Part shown: piece after piece, positions 41,181 through 49,655 of the stretch
Numbering within the stretch: the stretch's first letter is position 1
Layout of the letters: the number at the start of each line of letters is the position of its first letter
Assembly (NCBI GenBank): GCA_905216025.1
Contig: CAJMSE010000005.1
Coordinates: forward strand, 100,823-164,822
DNA length: 64,000 bases
Reading direction: 5' to 3'
Source: an uncultured bacterium
GTDB lineage: Bacteria > Bacteroidota > Bacteroidia > Bacteroidales > Bacteroidaceae
Translations under genes and position numbers: made by a program
The notes under the pieces: generated by a model
Told to the model about the DNA's origin: nothing
The model's input: the letters and a program-made list of their open reading frames with translations, nothing else
Database searches by the model: none

Positions 41181-41242
41181 TTCCCGGAGGCTGTGCCGCC
41201 GTCTGTCCGCAGCTTTGCCGCTGTCCTTGCACGGCCTCTCCG

Positions 41243-42553
41243 TCACGCCTTCACCGCGGCGTTGCCGTATCGGCTGTCGTCGCCGAGCTGCTCCTCGATT
41301 CTCATCAGCCTGTTGTATTTCGCCGTCCTGTCGGTGCGGCTCATCGAGCCGGTCTTTATCTGTCCGGAGTTCGTTGCCACGGCGATGTCGGCTATCGTGG
41401 TGTCCTCGGTCTCGCCCGAGCGGTGGCTCACGATGGTGGTGTAGCCGTGGCGGTGGGCCAAATCTATGGCGTCGAGCGTTTCGCTGAGCGTCCCTATCTG
41501 GTTAACCTTTATCAGGATGGAGTTTGCCGCGCCCATGGCGATGCCCCTGGCGAGAAACTCTGTGTTGGTGACGAACAGGTCGTCGCCTACCAGCTGGCAT
41601 CTGCCGCCGATGGCGCGGGTCAGCTTCTGCCATCCCTCCCAGTCGTTTTCGTCCAGTCCATCCTCGATGGAGTCTATCGGGTAGCGCTCCGTCAGTTCGC
41701 TGAGGTAGGCTATCTGTCCGTCTGTGGTGAGCCTGCGGCCGCCCGGCTCCTTCTCCATGCCGTTCTTCAGGCGGCTGTAGTCGTAGGAGAATGCGCCGCC
41801 GCTGTTTACAGCAAACTCGCTCGCGGCGCAGTCCATGGCTATCGTGACGTCCCTGCCTGGCACGTATCCCGCTGCCTCGATGGCCGCCATGATGCAGCCC
41901 AGGGCATCCTCGATGCCGCCGAGCGGGGGCGCGAAGCCGCCCTCGTCTCCCACGGCGGTGGACAGTCCGCGGGCTTTCAGAATCTTTTTAAGGGTGTGGA
42001 ACACCTCTGCGCCCATCCTCACGGCCTCCCGCATGCACGATGCTCCGACGGGGCGTATCATGAATTCCTGAAACGCTATCGGCGCGTCGGAGTGCGCCCC
42101 GCCGTTTATTATGTTCATCATCGGCACGGGCATGACGTGTGCGTTCACCCCGCCGAGATACCGGTATAGAGGCATGTGCAGCCCTGCCGCCGCGGCGCGT
42201 GCCACGGCGAGCGACACGCCGAGGATGGCGTTGGCTCCGAGGTGCTCCTTGTTGCGCGTGCCGTCGAGTTCCAGCATGGTCCTGTCTATGGCACGCTGGG
42301 CCGTCGCCGCCATGCCCGTCACCGCCGGGGCGATTATTGCGTTCACATTGCCGACGGCCTTGCATACGCCCTTGCCGCCGTAGCGGGCGGTGTCTCCGTC
42401 GCGCAGTTCGAGAGCCTCGTGCTCTCCTGTTGATGCTCCCGAGGGCACCGAGGCCGTGCCTGCGGCTCCCGAGTCGAGCGTCACCTCCACCTCGACCGTG
42501 GGGTTTCCCCTCGAGTCGATAATCTCTCTTGCGTGTACTTTTTCGATGTTCAT
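41243..42553 (-). CDS. eno: Enolase
   Basis: A 436-residue enolase converting 2-phosphoglycerate to phosphoenolpyruvate. MNIEKVHAREIIDSRGNPTVEVEV start, GASTGEHEALELRDGD, metal and catalytic blocks GDEGGFAPPL, DSIEDGLDENDWEGW and GDDLFVTN, catalytic lysine in ILIKVNQIGTLSE and the C-terminal signature SHRSGETEDTTIADIAVATN. The start at 42553 is the family N-terminus; an in-frame ATG 33 bases upstream exists but adds non-conserved residues. Confidence 0.97.
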   Translation of the reverse strand: MNIEKVHAREIIDSRGNPTVEVEVTLDSGAAGTASVPSGASTGEHEALELRDGDTARYGGKGVCKAVGNVNAIIAPAVTGMAATAQRAIDRTMLELDGTRNKEHLGANAILGVSLAVARAAAAGLHMPLYRYLGGVNAHVMPVPMMNIINGGAHSDAPIAFQEFMIRPVGASCMREAVRMGAEVFHTLKKILKARGLSTAVGDEGGFAPPLGGIEDALGCIMAAIEAAGYVPGRDVTIAMDCAASEFAVNSGGAFSYDYSRLKNGMEKEPGGRRLTTDGQIAYLSELTERYPIDSIEDGLDENDWEGWQKLTRAIGGRCQLVGDDLFVTNTEFLARGIAMGAANSILIKVNQIGTLSETLDAIDLAHRHGYTTIVSHRSGETEDTTIADIAVATNSGQIKTGSMSRTDRTAKYNRLMRIEEQLGDDSRYGNAAVKA

Positions 42554-42633
42554 AGTCTGAATAGTTGATAATAAGTTGTTAGACATGAGTTTTATATAGT
42601 GATGTCATTTCTCTCTCTACCTTTTTTCATCTG

Positions 42634-42641
42634 CAAATATA
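42634..42641 (-). promoter_or_regulatory. Promoter -7 element for eno
   Basis: TATATTTG on the minus strand, about 80 bases before the ATG. Confidence 0.6.
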
Positions 42642-42726
42642 CGCAATAAAGCCGTGGCGAGGGCTTCCGTTTCCCTTTCCACGGCTTTATTTTTCTTCTT
42701 TTATCTCTTTTTAGCCGATGTTTCGT

Positions 42727-44340
42727 TTATAAATGTTTAAAGTCGGCCTCGCGCTCGAAAACCATCCTGCGGCCCGTTTCGGGGTGGGTGAACACGAGCT
42801 TTTCGGCGTGCAGCAGCAGGCGTCCGCCGCCCCGTCCGTAGAGGCTGTCGCCCACGATGGGCGCGTTGAGGCCACGGCGGTGGGCGCAGTGCACCCGCAA
42901 CTGATGGGTGCGCCCCGTCTCTGGGTGCAGCTCGAGCAGTGTCCTGCCGTCTTTCGAGGCCACGGCGCGCCATTCTGTCACGGCCTCTTTGCCGCCCTCC
43001 GGGTCCACGGTCTGCCGCGGACGGTCGAGCGGGTCTGGGCGCATGGGCAGCGATATGCGGCCGCTGCCGGTCAGCACGCCCTCCACCACTGCGGCATAGC
43101 GCTTGCAGACGCTGCGCTCAGCAAACTGCCTTTGCAGTCTGCGGTAGGCCTCCATCGTCTTGGCGACGACCAGCAGTCCCGACGTGGCCATGTCGAGGCG
43201 GTGTACAATCATCGGACCAGTGGCCCCGGGGCAGTGCTGCCGCATGAACGAGAGCACCGAGTCGCCGTCCGTCTTCCCCGGTACGGACAGCATGCCGGCC
43301 GGCTTGCACACCACGGCGATGTGGCCGTCTTCGTATATAACCTCGGGCCCGGCGCCGCCGCTGCCTGCCAGCGGGTCCGGGTCAACGTCCAGTCCCTGCA
43401 GCATGTGCTCCAGTATGGGCTTGCACTTGCCGCGGCACGCGGGGTAGAAATGCAGGTGACGGCGCAGTTCCGTCTTGGGCGACTCGCCCCACCAGAACTC
43501 CGCCATGCAGACGGGATGCAGCCCGTTGGCGTATGCGTGCTGGAGGAGCTTCGGCGCGCAGCACTCCCCCGAGCCGGCCGGCGGCTCATGGGTGGCATGG
43601 CGCCGGAATATCTCCGCCATGTCGAGGCTCTCTCCGCAGGCGTTCAGCAGCACGAACTGCGAGAACAGCCACTCCTGCAGCGCGTCCGACATGGCTTTCC
43701 GCATGTCCTTCATCTCCTTTATCCCGTCGTCCGACTCCTTCAGTTCTGCCTCCATTCCGGCCGTCAGTTCCCTGTGCCGCTGCTTCATCCGGCGCAGTTC
43801 CGCCTTCATGAACCGGCTCTCGTTCAGTGCCGCCGCCTCCTCTTCCGGCGTCATGCCGGCCGCCCGGCGGGCGTCCCTGGCGCTCTTTGCCTGCGCCATC
43901 AGCTCTTTGTAATGTTCCTCCTCGGCCAGTGCCAGTGCCTTCGCCTTATTGAGTTCAGCCGTCAGCCGCCGCCTTACGGGTGAGTTTTCCATCAGTTCCA
44001 CCAGCGTGTTTATCTCGGAAATCTCCGCTTCCTGCTCCTTGAAATATCCGTCGGGGCGCTGCGCGTCGAACACGGGCGGCACGAATCCGGGCAGGTCGTT
44101 GCGTCCGTCGAGCAGTCCGGAGTAGGCCGCAGTGTAGCACAGCTGCCCGTCGCGCATGGACACCAGCACGCCGAACATCTTGCCGCGGTCGGCCTCCGGG
44201 CGCCACGGGCTGCTGGCGATGAGGTTCTGCACCCTCTCCGCGGCCAAGAGGCAGAGCGGGTGGGGCTCGTAGCAGAAGGGGTAGGTGAACCGCGCCGGCG
44301 GCGCTATGGAGGTGTCGAGAGGTTGAATAATGTCTGTCAT
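42727..44340 (-). CDS. RluA family pseudouridine synthase with long N-terminal domain
   Basis: A 537-residue protein. The C-terminal about 210 residues are an RluA synthase: YEDGHIAVVCKPAGMLSVPGK, catalytic aspartate in VHRLDMATSGLLVVAKT, and LLELHPETGRTHQLRVHC. The N-terminal about 300 residues hold a small domain (PHPLCLLAAERVQNLI, GKMFGVLVSM), a long charged coiled coil (about 115-220, rich in Lys/Glu/Arg) and a Cys/His-bearing region (GECCAPKLLQHAYANGLHPVCMAEFWWG). It modifies rRNA or tRNA uridines; target is unknown. The extended architecture recurs in Bacteroidota. Confidence 0.9.
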   Translation of the reverse strand: MTDIIQPLDTSIAPPARFTYPFCYEPHPLCLLAAERVQNLIASSPWRPEADRGKMFGVLVSMRDGQLCYTAAYSGLLDGRNDLPGFVPPVFDAQRPDGYFKEQEAEISEINTLVELMENSPVRRRLTAELNKAKALALAEEEHYKELMAQAKSARDARRAAGMTPEEEAAALNESRFMKAELRRMKQRHRELTAGMEAELKESDDGIKEMKDMRKAMSDALQEWLFSQFVLLNACGESLDMAEIFRRHATHEPPAGSGECCAPKLLQHAYANGLHPVCMAEFWWGESPKTELRRHLHFYPACRGKCKPILEHMLQGLDVDPDPLAGSGGAGPEVIYEDGHIAVVCKPAGMLSVPGKTDGDSVLSFMRQHCPGATGPMIVHRLDMATSGLLVVAKTMEAYRRLQRQFAERSVCKRYAAVVEGVLTGSGRISLPMRPDPLDRPRQTVDPEGGKEAVTEWRAVASKDGRTLLELHPETGRTHQLRVHCAHRRGLNAPIVGDSLYGRGGGRLLLHAEKLVFTHPETGRRMVFEREADFKHL

Positions 44341-44345
44341 GGCAG

Positions 44346-44353
44346 CAAAGTTA
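44346..44353 (-). promoter_or_regulatory. Promoter -7 element for the RluA-family gene
   Basis: TAACTTTG on the minus strand only 6 bases before the ATG, so the message may be leaderless or the true start lies further in. Confidence 0.5.
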
Positions 44354-44365
44354 CGATTTTTTTGT

Positions 44366-44373
44366 TACCTTTG
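44366..44373 (+). promoter_or_regulatory. Promoter -7 element for the YhcH/EbgC-family gene
   Basis: TACCTTTG, 53 bases before the ATG at 44426. Confidence 0.6.
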
Positions 44374-44425
44374 CGCTATTATAACGCGGATAAATGACTT
44401 ATCTACCTATATAAATACTATATCA

Positions 44426-45052
44426 ATGAAAAGACTGATGACAATCTTTGCCGCAATGACGATTTGCTTTGCGGCATTCGGACAAGGGGTGTACACGCGC
44501 GAGTGCGCCGACAAGGCACTGGCGAAGAAGGCCTCCAAGTGGGTGAAGAAGGGCAAGTGGCGCAACGGATTCACGGCCGCCGGGCCCCACAAGTCGGTGA
44601 ACGCCGTCGACTTCTACGAGCAGTATGCCCGCAACACGGCACAGTGGGAGGCCATGTTCCGCTGGCTCGCATCCACAGACCTGCTCGCCATTCCCGCCGG
44701 CAAGCACCCGATAGAGGGCACGCAGCTCGTGGCCAGCGTCGAGGACAGCGAGAACGGCGCCCTTGAGAAGCGCCGCAGCGAGAGCCACTACCACCACATC
44801 GACTTCCAGTATGTGGTGAAGGGCACCGAGCGCTTCGGCATCATCGACCACGAGACGAGCACGCCGAACACTAAATACCGTCCCGATGTCATACACTACA
44901 AGTACGACCTCGGCAAGACGAGGTTCTACGACTCCACTCCCGATGAGTTCTTCATCTTCTTCCCTCAAGACTGGCACATCGCCAAGGTGAAGACAGACCG
45001 CGACGACCAGAAGATACGCGTCATTGTGGTGAAGCTCGATTACGTTGAATAG
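44426..45052 (+). CDS. YhcH/YjgK/YiaL (EbgC, DUF386) family protein, exported
   Basis: A 208-residue protein with a signal peptide ending at AFGQ (residue 20). The DUF386 cupin-like fold is clear: HYHHIDFQYVVKGTERFGI and a late DEFFIFFPQDWHIAKV with metal-type His/Glu residues. Cytoplasmic relatives act on sugar anomers or sialic-acid-type substrates; an exported version suggests glycan processing in the periplasm. The ATG at 44426 starts the signal peptide. The helicase start lies 10 bases after its stop. Confidence 0.85.
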   Translation: MKRLMTIFAAMTICFAAFGQGVYTRECADKALAKKASKWVKKGKWRNGFTAAGPHKSVNAVDFYEQYARNTAQWEAMFRWLASTDLLAIPAGKHPIEGTQLVASVEDSENGALEKRRSESHYHHIDFQYVVKGTERFGIIDHETSTPNTKYRPDVIHYKYDLGKTRFYDSTPDEFFIFFPQDWHIAKVKTDRDDQKIRVIVVKLDYVE

Positions 45053-45062
45053 ACCCCACCGG

Positions 45063-47057
45063 ATGATATCACCCATACTGGCATTGCAGCAGCAGCGGCA
45101 TCTGCTCGAACTCGAATATAAGGCCGACAAGGAGGCGTTCCGCCGTCAGACAGACGAGATGGGCCTACGACGCATCGTCAAGCGGGGCGACGCATGGTTC
45201 CCGCTGCGTGTCGCCCGGAGCTACTATAACTCGCTGAACCAGCTTGCCGTGGAGGTCTTCCGCACCGGAGACACCGACATAGAGCATAACTTCGAGTTCG
45301 GCCGGCCCGTAGTCTTCTTCACCGCCGATGACGCATCGGGCGCCGGCGACATGAAGATACGCCACGGACTGACGGGCACGGTGAGCTTTGTGGACGGCGA
45401 CCGGATGGTCGTCACCGTCCCCGACGGCTCTTCCGTCATTGGCCTGCAGACCTCCGGCGCCACCGGCGTGCAGCTCTCGTTCGACGAGACGAGCTACCGC
45501 ACCATGTTTGCCGCCCTCGACCGCGCCATCAAGGGCAAGGGACGCCTCGGCTACCTGCGCGACCTGTTCTACTCGTCGCAGAAGGCCGAGACCCTCACCT
45601 TCGCCCCGATGCACTTCCCTTACCTCAACCCCGCGCAGGAGCAGGCCGTCAACACCGTGCTCCGGGCCAAGGACGTGGCCATCGTGCACGGCCCTCCCGG
45701 CACGGGAAAGACAACCACCCTCGTCGAGGCTATCTATGAGACGCTGCGCCGCGAGAGTCAGGTGCTCGTGTGCGCGCAGAGCAACATGGCCGTCGACTGG
45801 ATATCGGAGAAGCTCGTCGACCGCGGCGTCAGCGTGCTGCGCATAGGTAATCCCACGAAGGTGAACGACAAGATGCTGTCGTTCACCTACGAACGGCGCT
45901 TCGAGGCGCATCCCGACTACCCGCAGCTGTGGGCCGTGCGCAAGGCCATCCGTGAACTGCGGTCCGGCCGCCGCCGTGGCGACGAGGGCCGCCGGCAGAA
46001 GATAGAGAGCCTCAAGAGCCGTGCCGCGGAGATAGAGATACGCATCAACGCCGAGCTTTTCGGCGAGGCCAAGGTCATCGCCTGCACGCTCGTGGGCAGT
46101 GCCAGCCGCCTGCTCGACGGCATGAAGTTCTCCACGCTGTTCATCGACGAGGCCGCACAGGCGCTCGAGGCCGCCTGCTGGATTCCCATCCGGCGCGTGT
46201 CGCGCGTCGTCCTGGCCGGCGACCACTGTCAGCTGCCGCCCACGGTGAAGAGCGTCGAGGCCATGCGCGGCGGACTCGGAAAGACGCTCATGGAGCGCAT
46301 CGTCGGGCAGAAGCCCGAGGTGGTGACGCTGCTCAGGATGCAGTACCGCATGAACGAAGACATCATGCGCTTCCCGAGCGAGTGGTTCTACGGCGGCATG
46401 GTCGAGTCGGCACCCGACGTGAAATACCGCGGGATACTCGATCTCGACATCCCCATCGAATGGGTAGACACTTCGGGGAATGAAGAACGAAGAATGAAGA
46501 ATGAAGAATTTGCTGCCGCGGTGTCCCCGGATGGCTCAGATAATGATGCTCCAGTGGTAGCAAATTCTTCATTCTTCACTCTTCATTCTTCATTTAAAGA
46601 ATCGTTTGTAGGCGAGAGTTTCGGCCGGATTAACAAGGCGGAGGCGGAGCTTACGCTGCGGATACTCGAAGACTACTTCATGAGGATAGGGCGGCAGCGG
46701 ATTGCCGACGAGCGGATAGACGTGGGGATAATATCGCCCTACCGCGCGCAGGTGCAGTATCTGCGCCGCCGGCTGGCGCGGAGCGACTTCTTCAAGCCTT
46801 TCCGCCGCAGCATATCCGTGAATACGGTAGACGGATTTCAGGGGCAGGAGCGCGACGTGATACTGATTTCTCTCGTGCGTTCAAACGACGACGGGCAGAT
46901 AGGCTTTCTGCGAGACCTGCGCCGGATGAACGTCGCCATCACGCGGGCACGCATGAAACTGATTATCGTCGGCGACTCGCAGACAATGACGCGCCACCCC
47001 TTCTACCGCAAGCTGTGGCGCTATGTGGAGTCTCTGAAGCACCGGCCGGATGCCTGA
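45063..47057 (+). CDS. SF1 (UPF1/IGHMBP2-like) helicase carrying an in-frame repeat element
   Basis: A 664-residue helicase. Beta-barrel-type N-domain, Q-like NPAQEQAV, Walker A GPPGTGKTTT at 210-219, CAQSNMAVD (Ia), Walker B FIDEAAQ at 360-366, AGDHCQLPPT (III), LRMQYRM (IV), then SPYRAQV, TVDGFQGQERDVI (V) and NVAITRAR (VI). Residues about 473-512 (starting NEERRMKNEEFAAA and ending ANSSFFTLHSSFK) are encoded by an inverted-repeat element and keep the frame. This falls between motifs IV and V. It unwinds RNA/DNA hybrids or DNA; exact role unknown. Confidence 0.92.
   Translation: MISPILALQQQRHLLELEYKADKEAFRRQTDEMGLRRIVKRGDAWFPLRVARSYYNSLNQLAVEVFRTGDTDIEHNFEFGRPVVFFTADDASGAGDMKIRHGLTGTVSFVDGDRMVVTVPDGSSVIGLQTSGATGVQLSFDETSYRTMFAALDRAIKGKGRLGYLRDLFYSSQKAETLTFAPMHFPYLNPAQEQAVNTVLRAKDVAIVHGPPGTGKTTTLVEAIYETLRRESQVLVCAQSNMAVDWISEKLVDRGVSVLRIGNPTKVNDKMLSFTYERRFEAHPDYPQLWAVRKAIRELRSGRRRGDEGRRQKIESLKSRAAEIEIRINAELFGEAKVIACTLVGSASRLLDGMKFSTLFIDEAAQALEAACWIPIRRVSRVVLAGDHCQLPPTVKSVEAMRGGLGKTLMERIVGQKPEVVTLLRMQYRMNEDIMRFPSEWFYGGMVESAPDVKYRGILDLDIPIEWVDTSGNEERRMKNEEFAAAVSPDGSDNDAPVVANSSFFTLHSSFKESFVGESFGRINKAEAELTLRILEDYFMRIGRQRIADERIDVGIISPYRAQVQYLRRRLARSDFFKPFRRSISVNTVDGFQGQERDVILISLVRSNDDGQIGFLRDLRRMNVAITRARMKLIIVGDSQTMTRHPFYRKLWRYVESLKHRPDA
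46479..46597. repeat. Inverted-repeat element (family R2) inside the helicase gene
   Basis: Arms 46479-46517 and 46556-46594 are reverse complements with three mismatches; each has GAAGAAT heptads beside TTTGCTGCC. It is the same element as 18023-18188 with a different centre. Its length preserves the helicase reading frame (about 40 added codons). Confidence 0.85.
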
Positions 47058-47126
47058 TTAAGCTCAATCTGATGCCTGATTAAGCCCCTCCGGCCGTTTC
47101 CCGGTTTGTTACTACGGCCTCGTCAT

Positions 47127-47236
47127 GTTGTCACCTGCCGCAGGTGACGATGTGACGTGCCACGAGTAACGGTGTGACGTGCCACAGGTAACGATGTTAC
47201 GCGTGGCAGGTAACAATGTTACGCGTGGCAGGTAAC
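47127..47236. repeat. Array of five 22-bp dyad units (family R3, array 2)
   Basis: Units start at 47127, 47149, 47171, 47193 and 47215. The last two differ only in their first base; the core is GTTACGCGTGGCAGGTAAC. The first, GTCACCTGCCGCAGGTGAC, is a perfect palindrome. It starts 70 bases after the helicase stop. Array 1 is at 20649-20758. Confidence 0.9.
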
Positions 47237-47273
47237 GGGTCTGCCAAAAATCCGTGGAGAATGCATTGAGTGG

Positions 47274-47417
47274 TAGGGACAGGGGCTTGTCTTTGTCCGC
47301 AGCCCGCAAGGGCTAATTAACGTGCAGATGTTTATATTCATGTTTTATAGATAAAGACATTCTATTCCCATCCCAAAGCCCTTGCGGGCTACGGCCAAAG
47401 ACGAGACTTTGGCCCTA
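47274..47417. repeat. Large inverted repeat with 41-base imperfect arms
   Basis: Arms 47274-47314 and 47377-47417 share TAGGG, GTCTTTG and AGCCCGCAAGGGCT in inverted order around a 62-base AT-rich centre. Outer ends resemble the inverted repeat at 4315-4403. No coding frame is convincing. Lies in the 611-base helicase-to-barrel gap. Confidence 0.7.
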
Positions 47418-47514
47418 CTTGGCCGGTAGCATAGAAAGCAAGGATGATGATATTGTAAGTCAAAACAATACCCGTTGATTTCCTGTTGAGCCCATTTGAC
47501 GGAACGGAAAGAAA

Positions 47515-47585
47515 GAGGGGGCATGCTCCGAAACGAATCGGAAAGCATGCCCCTGACGGTTTGCGAGCCTTTCGCGAAGGCTCTG
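47515..47585 (-). terminator. Tandem hairpins downstream of the beta-barrel gene
   Basis: GGGGCATGCT...AGCATGCCCC (47519-47553) followed, on the minus strand, by CTCTTTCTTTCC; and GAGCCTT...AAGGCTC (47564-47582). These end the minus-strand unit at 47669-49411. Confidence 0.6.
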
Positions 47586-47668
47586 AAAAAGGGAAATTGT
47601 GAAATAAATGTGCCGTGGCGGGCTTGTCCTTATCCGTCAGCAGCACACTTATGCTTTAGGAAAGGTTA

Positions 47669-48349
47669 TCAGAAGTTGTATCCGATGCTTATCATCCAGT
47701 TCCTGTCCTTTACGTTGTCATAGTCGTCGTTGGTATCCATGATGTTGGAGAGACCGAGCTGATAGGCAAATCCCAGATAGTAGTGATTGCTTAATGTCAG
47801 ACCGGCACCGAACTGCAAACCGCAGTTGAAGCGTTTTGCGCCAAACTGATCATCATCATCTCCGAAGAAGTCACCCTCCACAGAGTCATAATCTTCTATC
47901 TCAATCTTTGCCTTACCGCCGATTCCATAGCCGAAATAAGGACCGGCGTTAATTTGGAGCTGCAGGGCATCGCTGAAGTCGTAGCGATAGGATGCCAATA
48001 CGGGAATCTCGAGATACATGGGCTTGACGGTCTCGGTATATTCATCTTCTTCGAACTTATAGCCCTTGCTCTGAAGGAAAAGTCCAGTCTGTACGTACAG
48101 ACTCTGCATCAGAGGAATGTCTGCCGTCACTCCCACATGGAACGCTGTACGGCTGCCCGGAGATATCGAAGTACCGTTATCGTCCGATGCAGACATGTTG
48201 GCCATGTTCAGACCGGCGCGTATTCCGAATTTAACACCGCCCTCAGCCTTCTCCGTAGAGAAGAAAGATGAAGAAGAACTGCTTGCGCGCTGAGCCGAAG
48301 CGGTCAGCGAGAGTACCGCACATGCGATAACCAATAAAGTCTTTTTCAT
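47669..48349 (-). CDS. Outer-membrane beta-barrel protein (PorT/OmpX-like)
   Basis: A 226-residue protein with a signal peptide ending ASAQ, a Ser-rich stretch (ASSSSSSFF), and about eight amphipathic strands: GVKFGIRAGLNMANMS, FHVGVTADIPLMQSLYVQTGLFLQSKGY, YLEIPVLASYRY and a final aromatic WMISIGYNF. A flexible acidic loop (EGDFFGDDDDQFG) is typical of extracellular loops. It matches the outer membrane protein beta-barrel families of Bacteroidota; ligand unknown. It follows the propeller gene by 42 bases. Confidence 0.85.
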   Translation of the reverse strand: MKKTLLVIACAVLSLTASAQRASSSSSSFFSTEKAEGGVKFGIRAGLNMANMSASDDNGTSISPGSRTAFHVGVTADIPLMQSLYVQTGLFLQSKGYKFEEDEYTETVKPMYLEIPVLASYRYDFSDALQLQINAGPYFGYGIGGKAKIEIEDYDSVEGDFFGDDDDQFGAKRFNCGLQFGAGLTLSNHYYLGFAYQLGLSNIMDTNDDYDNVKDRNWMISIGYNF

Positions 48350-48391
48350 ATTGAAAATAATTTTATTAATAAATATGTGAATTAAAAAGGA

Positions 48392-49411
48392 TTATATGTT
48401 GAAATCCATGCGCCATACGTTGTAGACCCTGTCGGCTGAGCCGCGCTGCGAGAGAAAGAATATGCTCCGTCCGTCGGGCGACCAGATGGGTGACAGGTCG
48501 TTGCCCGGGTGGTAGGTGAGCTGGGTCAGCTGCGTGCCGTCCGTGCGCACCACGAAGATGTCGGTGTTGTCGATGCCCTCCTTCTCCGACTTGCTGCTGC
48601 CGGTGACGAGCAGCCATTTGCCGTCGGGCGACAGCTGCGGCGTGGTGAAGCTCTTGCCCGGCTGGGTGAGGATGACTTCTTCCACTCCTGTCTCGAAGTT
48701 GATTCGCCATATCTCGCTCTCGTTCTTGTCGGTGAAGCGGGCGCAGTAGATGGTGTGCTTGTCGCCCGGTATGAGGCATGCCGTCATTCCGCGTGAGTAG
48801 TTCGAGAAGAGGTTTGTCTTGCGGTCATAGCTCCACAGACTGTAGCTCGAGCGTCCCTCTCCGCGGTGGAAGAATATAGTGTTGCCGTCCGGACTGAGCA
48901 CTCCGCCGTAGTCGTTGTCCGTTCCGTTGGATATCTGGCGCACCACCGTGCCCTGATTGGCATCCACGAGATATATGCCGTGGTGTCCGCCTCTCACCTC
49001 GGTGAAGCAGAGCGTGCTGCCGTCGGGGCTCCATGTGAATCCCTCGACGTTGGTGCGGAACGTGCGCTGCACGCTGGCTCCACCCTTAGATGAACTCTTG
49101 ATCATCACGTTGGTGGTCTTGTTTTTCTCATTGATGTATCCTATGCGCTTGCCGTCGGGCGATATTGCAATCTGCGGAATCACCCACCAGTCGAGCACGC
49201 TGGTCTTCTTTGAGCCGAAGATGCTTGAAGCCTTGGCCACGAGACCGCCCTCGTAGTCGGCCACGTTGTCGGCGTCTTCGGTGATTTTCTCAAATTTCAC
49301 TCCGCCTTCCTCCGGCACGAACACCACCGAGTAGTCGAACTTGACCTTCTTTGCTCCGGCTCCTGATGCTATCAGTGCCAGTGCCATGACTGTGAAAATA
49401 GTCCTTTTCAT
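48392..49411 (-). CDS. TolB-like beta-propeller (PD40 repeat) exported protein
   Basis: A 339-residue protein with a signal peptide (to about residue 20, SGAGAKK). Repeated PD40 blades: IAISPDGKRIGYI, FTWSPDGSTLCFTEV, GVLSPDGNTIFFHRG, PQLSPDGKWLLVTGS and PIWSPDGRSIFFLSQRG, the DPP-IV/TolB propeller pattern, with no peptidase domain attached. Probably periplasmic or surface scaffold. First gene of a two-gene unit with the beta-barrel; the leader carries an 18-base AT palindrome at 49428-49445. Confidence 0.88.
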   Translation of the reverse strand: MKRTIFTVMALALIASGAGAKKVKFDYSVVFVPEEGGVKFEKITEDADNVADYEGGLVAKASSIFGSKKTSVLDWWVIPQIAISPDGKRIGYINEKNKTTNVMIKSSSKGGASVQRTFRTNVEGFTWSPDGSTLCFTEVRGGHHGIYLVDANQGTVVRQISNGTDNDYGGVLSPDGNTIFFHRGEGRSSYSLWSYDRKTNLFSNYSRGMTACLIPGDKHTIYCARFTDKNESEIWRINFETGVEEVILTQPGKSFTTPQLSPDGKWLLVTGSSKSEKEGIDNTDIFVVRTDGTQLTQLTYHPGNDLSPIWSPDGRSIFFLSQRGSADRVYNVWRMDFNI

Positions 49412-49655
49412 TGTTTGTCCTTATTGTTTTTATTTATAAATAAAATGCGTATGATTATTGCTGCCGTACATGCAGGTATGGCATGGGCGGCAATATGGCG
49501 GACAGGCTGACGCTTTGAGAAGGCAAGATGCCCGCCATACCTGAGTGGACAGCAGGCTCAACAGGCTGCTTCCGGCATGCGCCGGAGCTGTCACGTCCGC
49601 ATCCATAAGAACAAACCTTTCATAATTGGCCGTTATTTAGGGGTTCTTCTTTGCA
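49412..49655 (-). other. Gap between the TolB-like gene and the RNA candidate
   Basis: No gene. Holds the perfect palindrome TTTTATTTATAAATAAAA (49428-49445) just before the TolB-like ATG and a weak dyad GTATGGC...GCCATAC (49476-49542). No TAnnTTTG promoter facing the TolB-like gene was found here. Confidence 0.5.

Noticed and set aside
49428..49445. AT palindrome before the TolB-like gene as an operator
   Set aside because: Such AT-only palindromes are expected by chance in AT-rich leaders; no second copy was seen.
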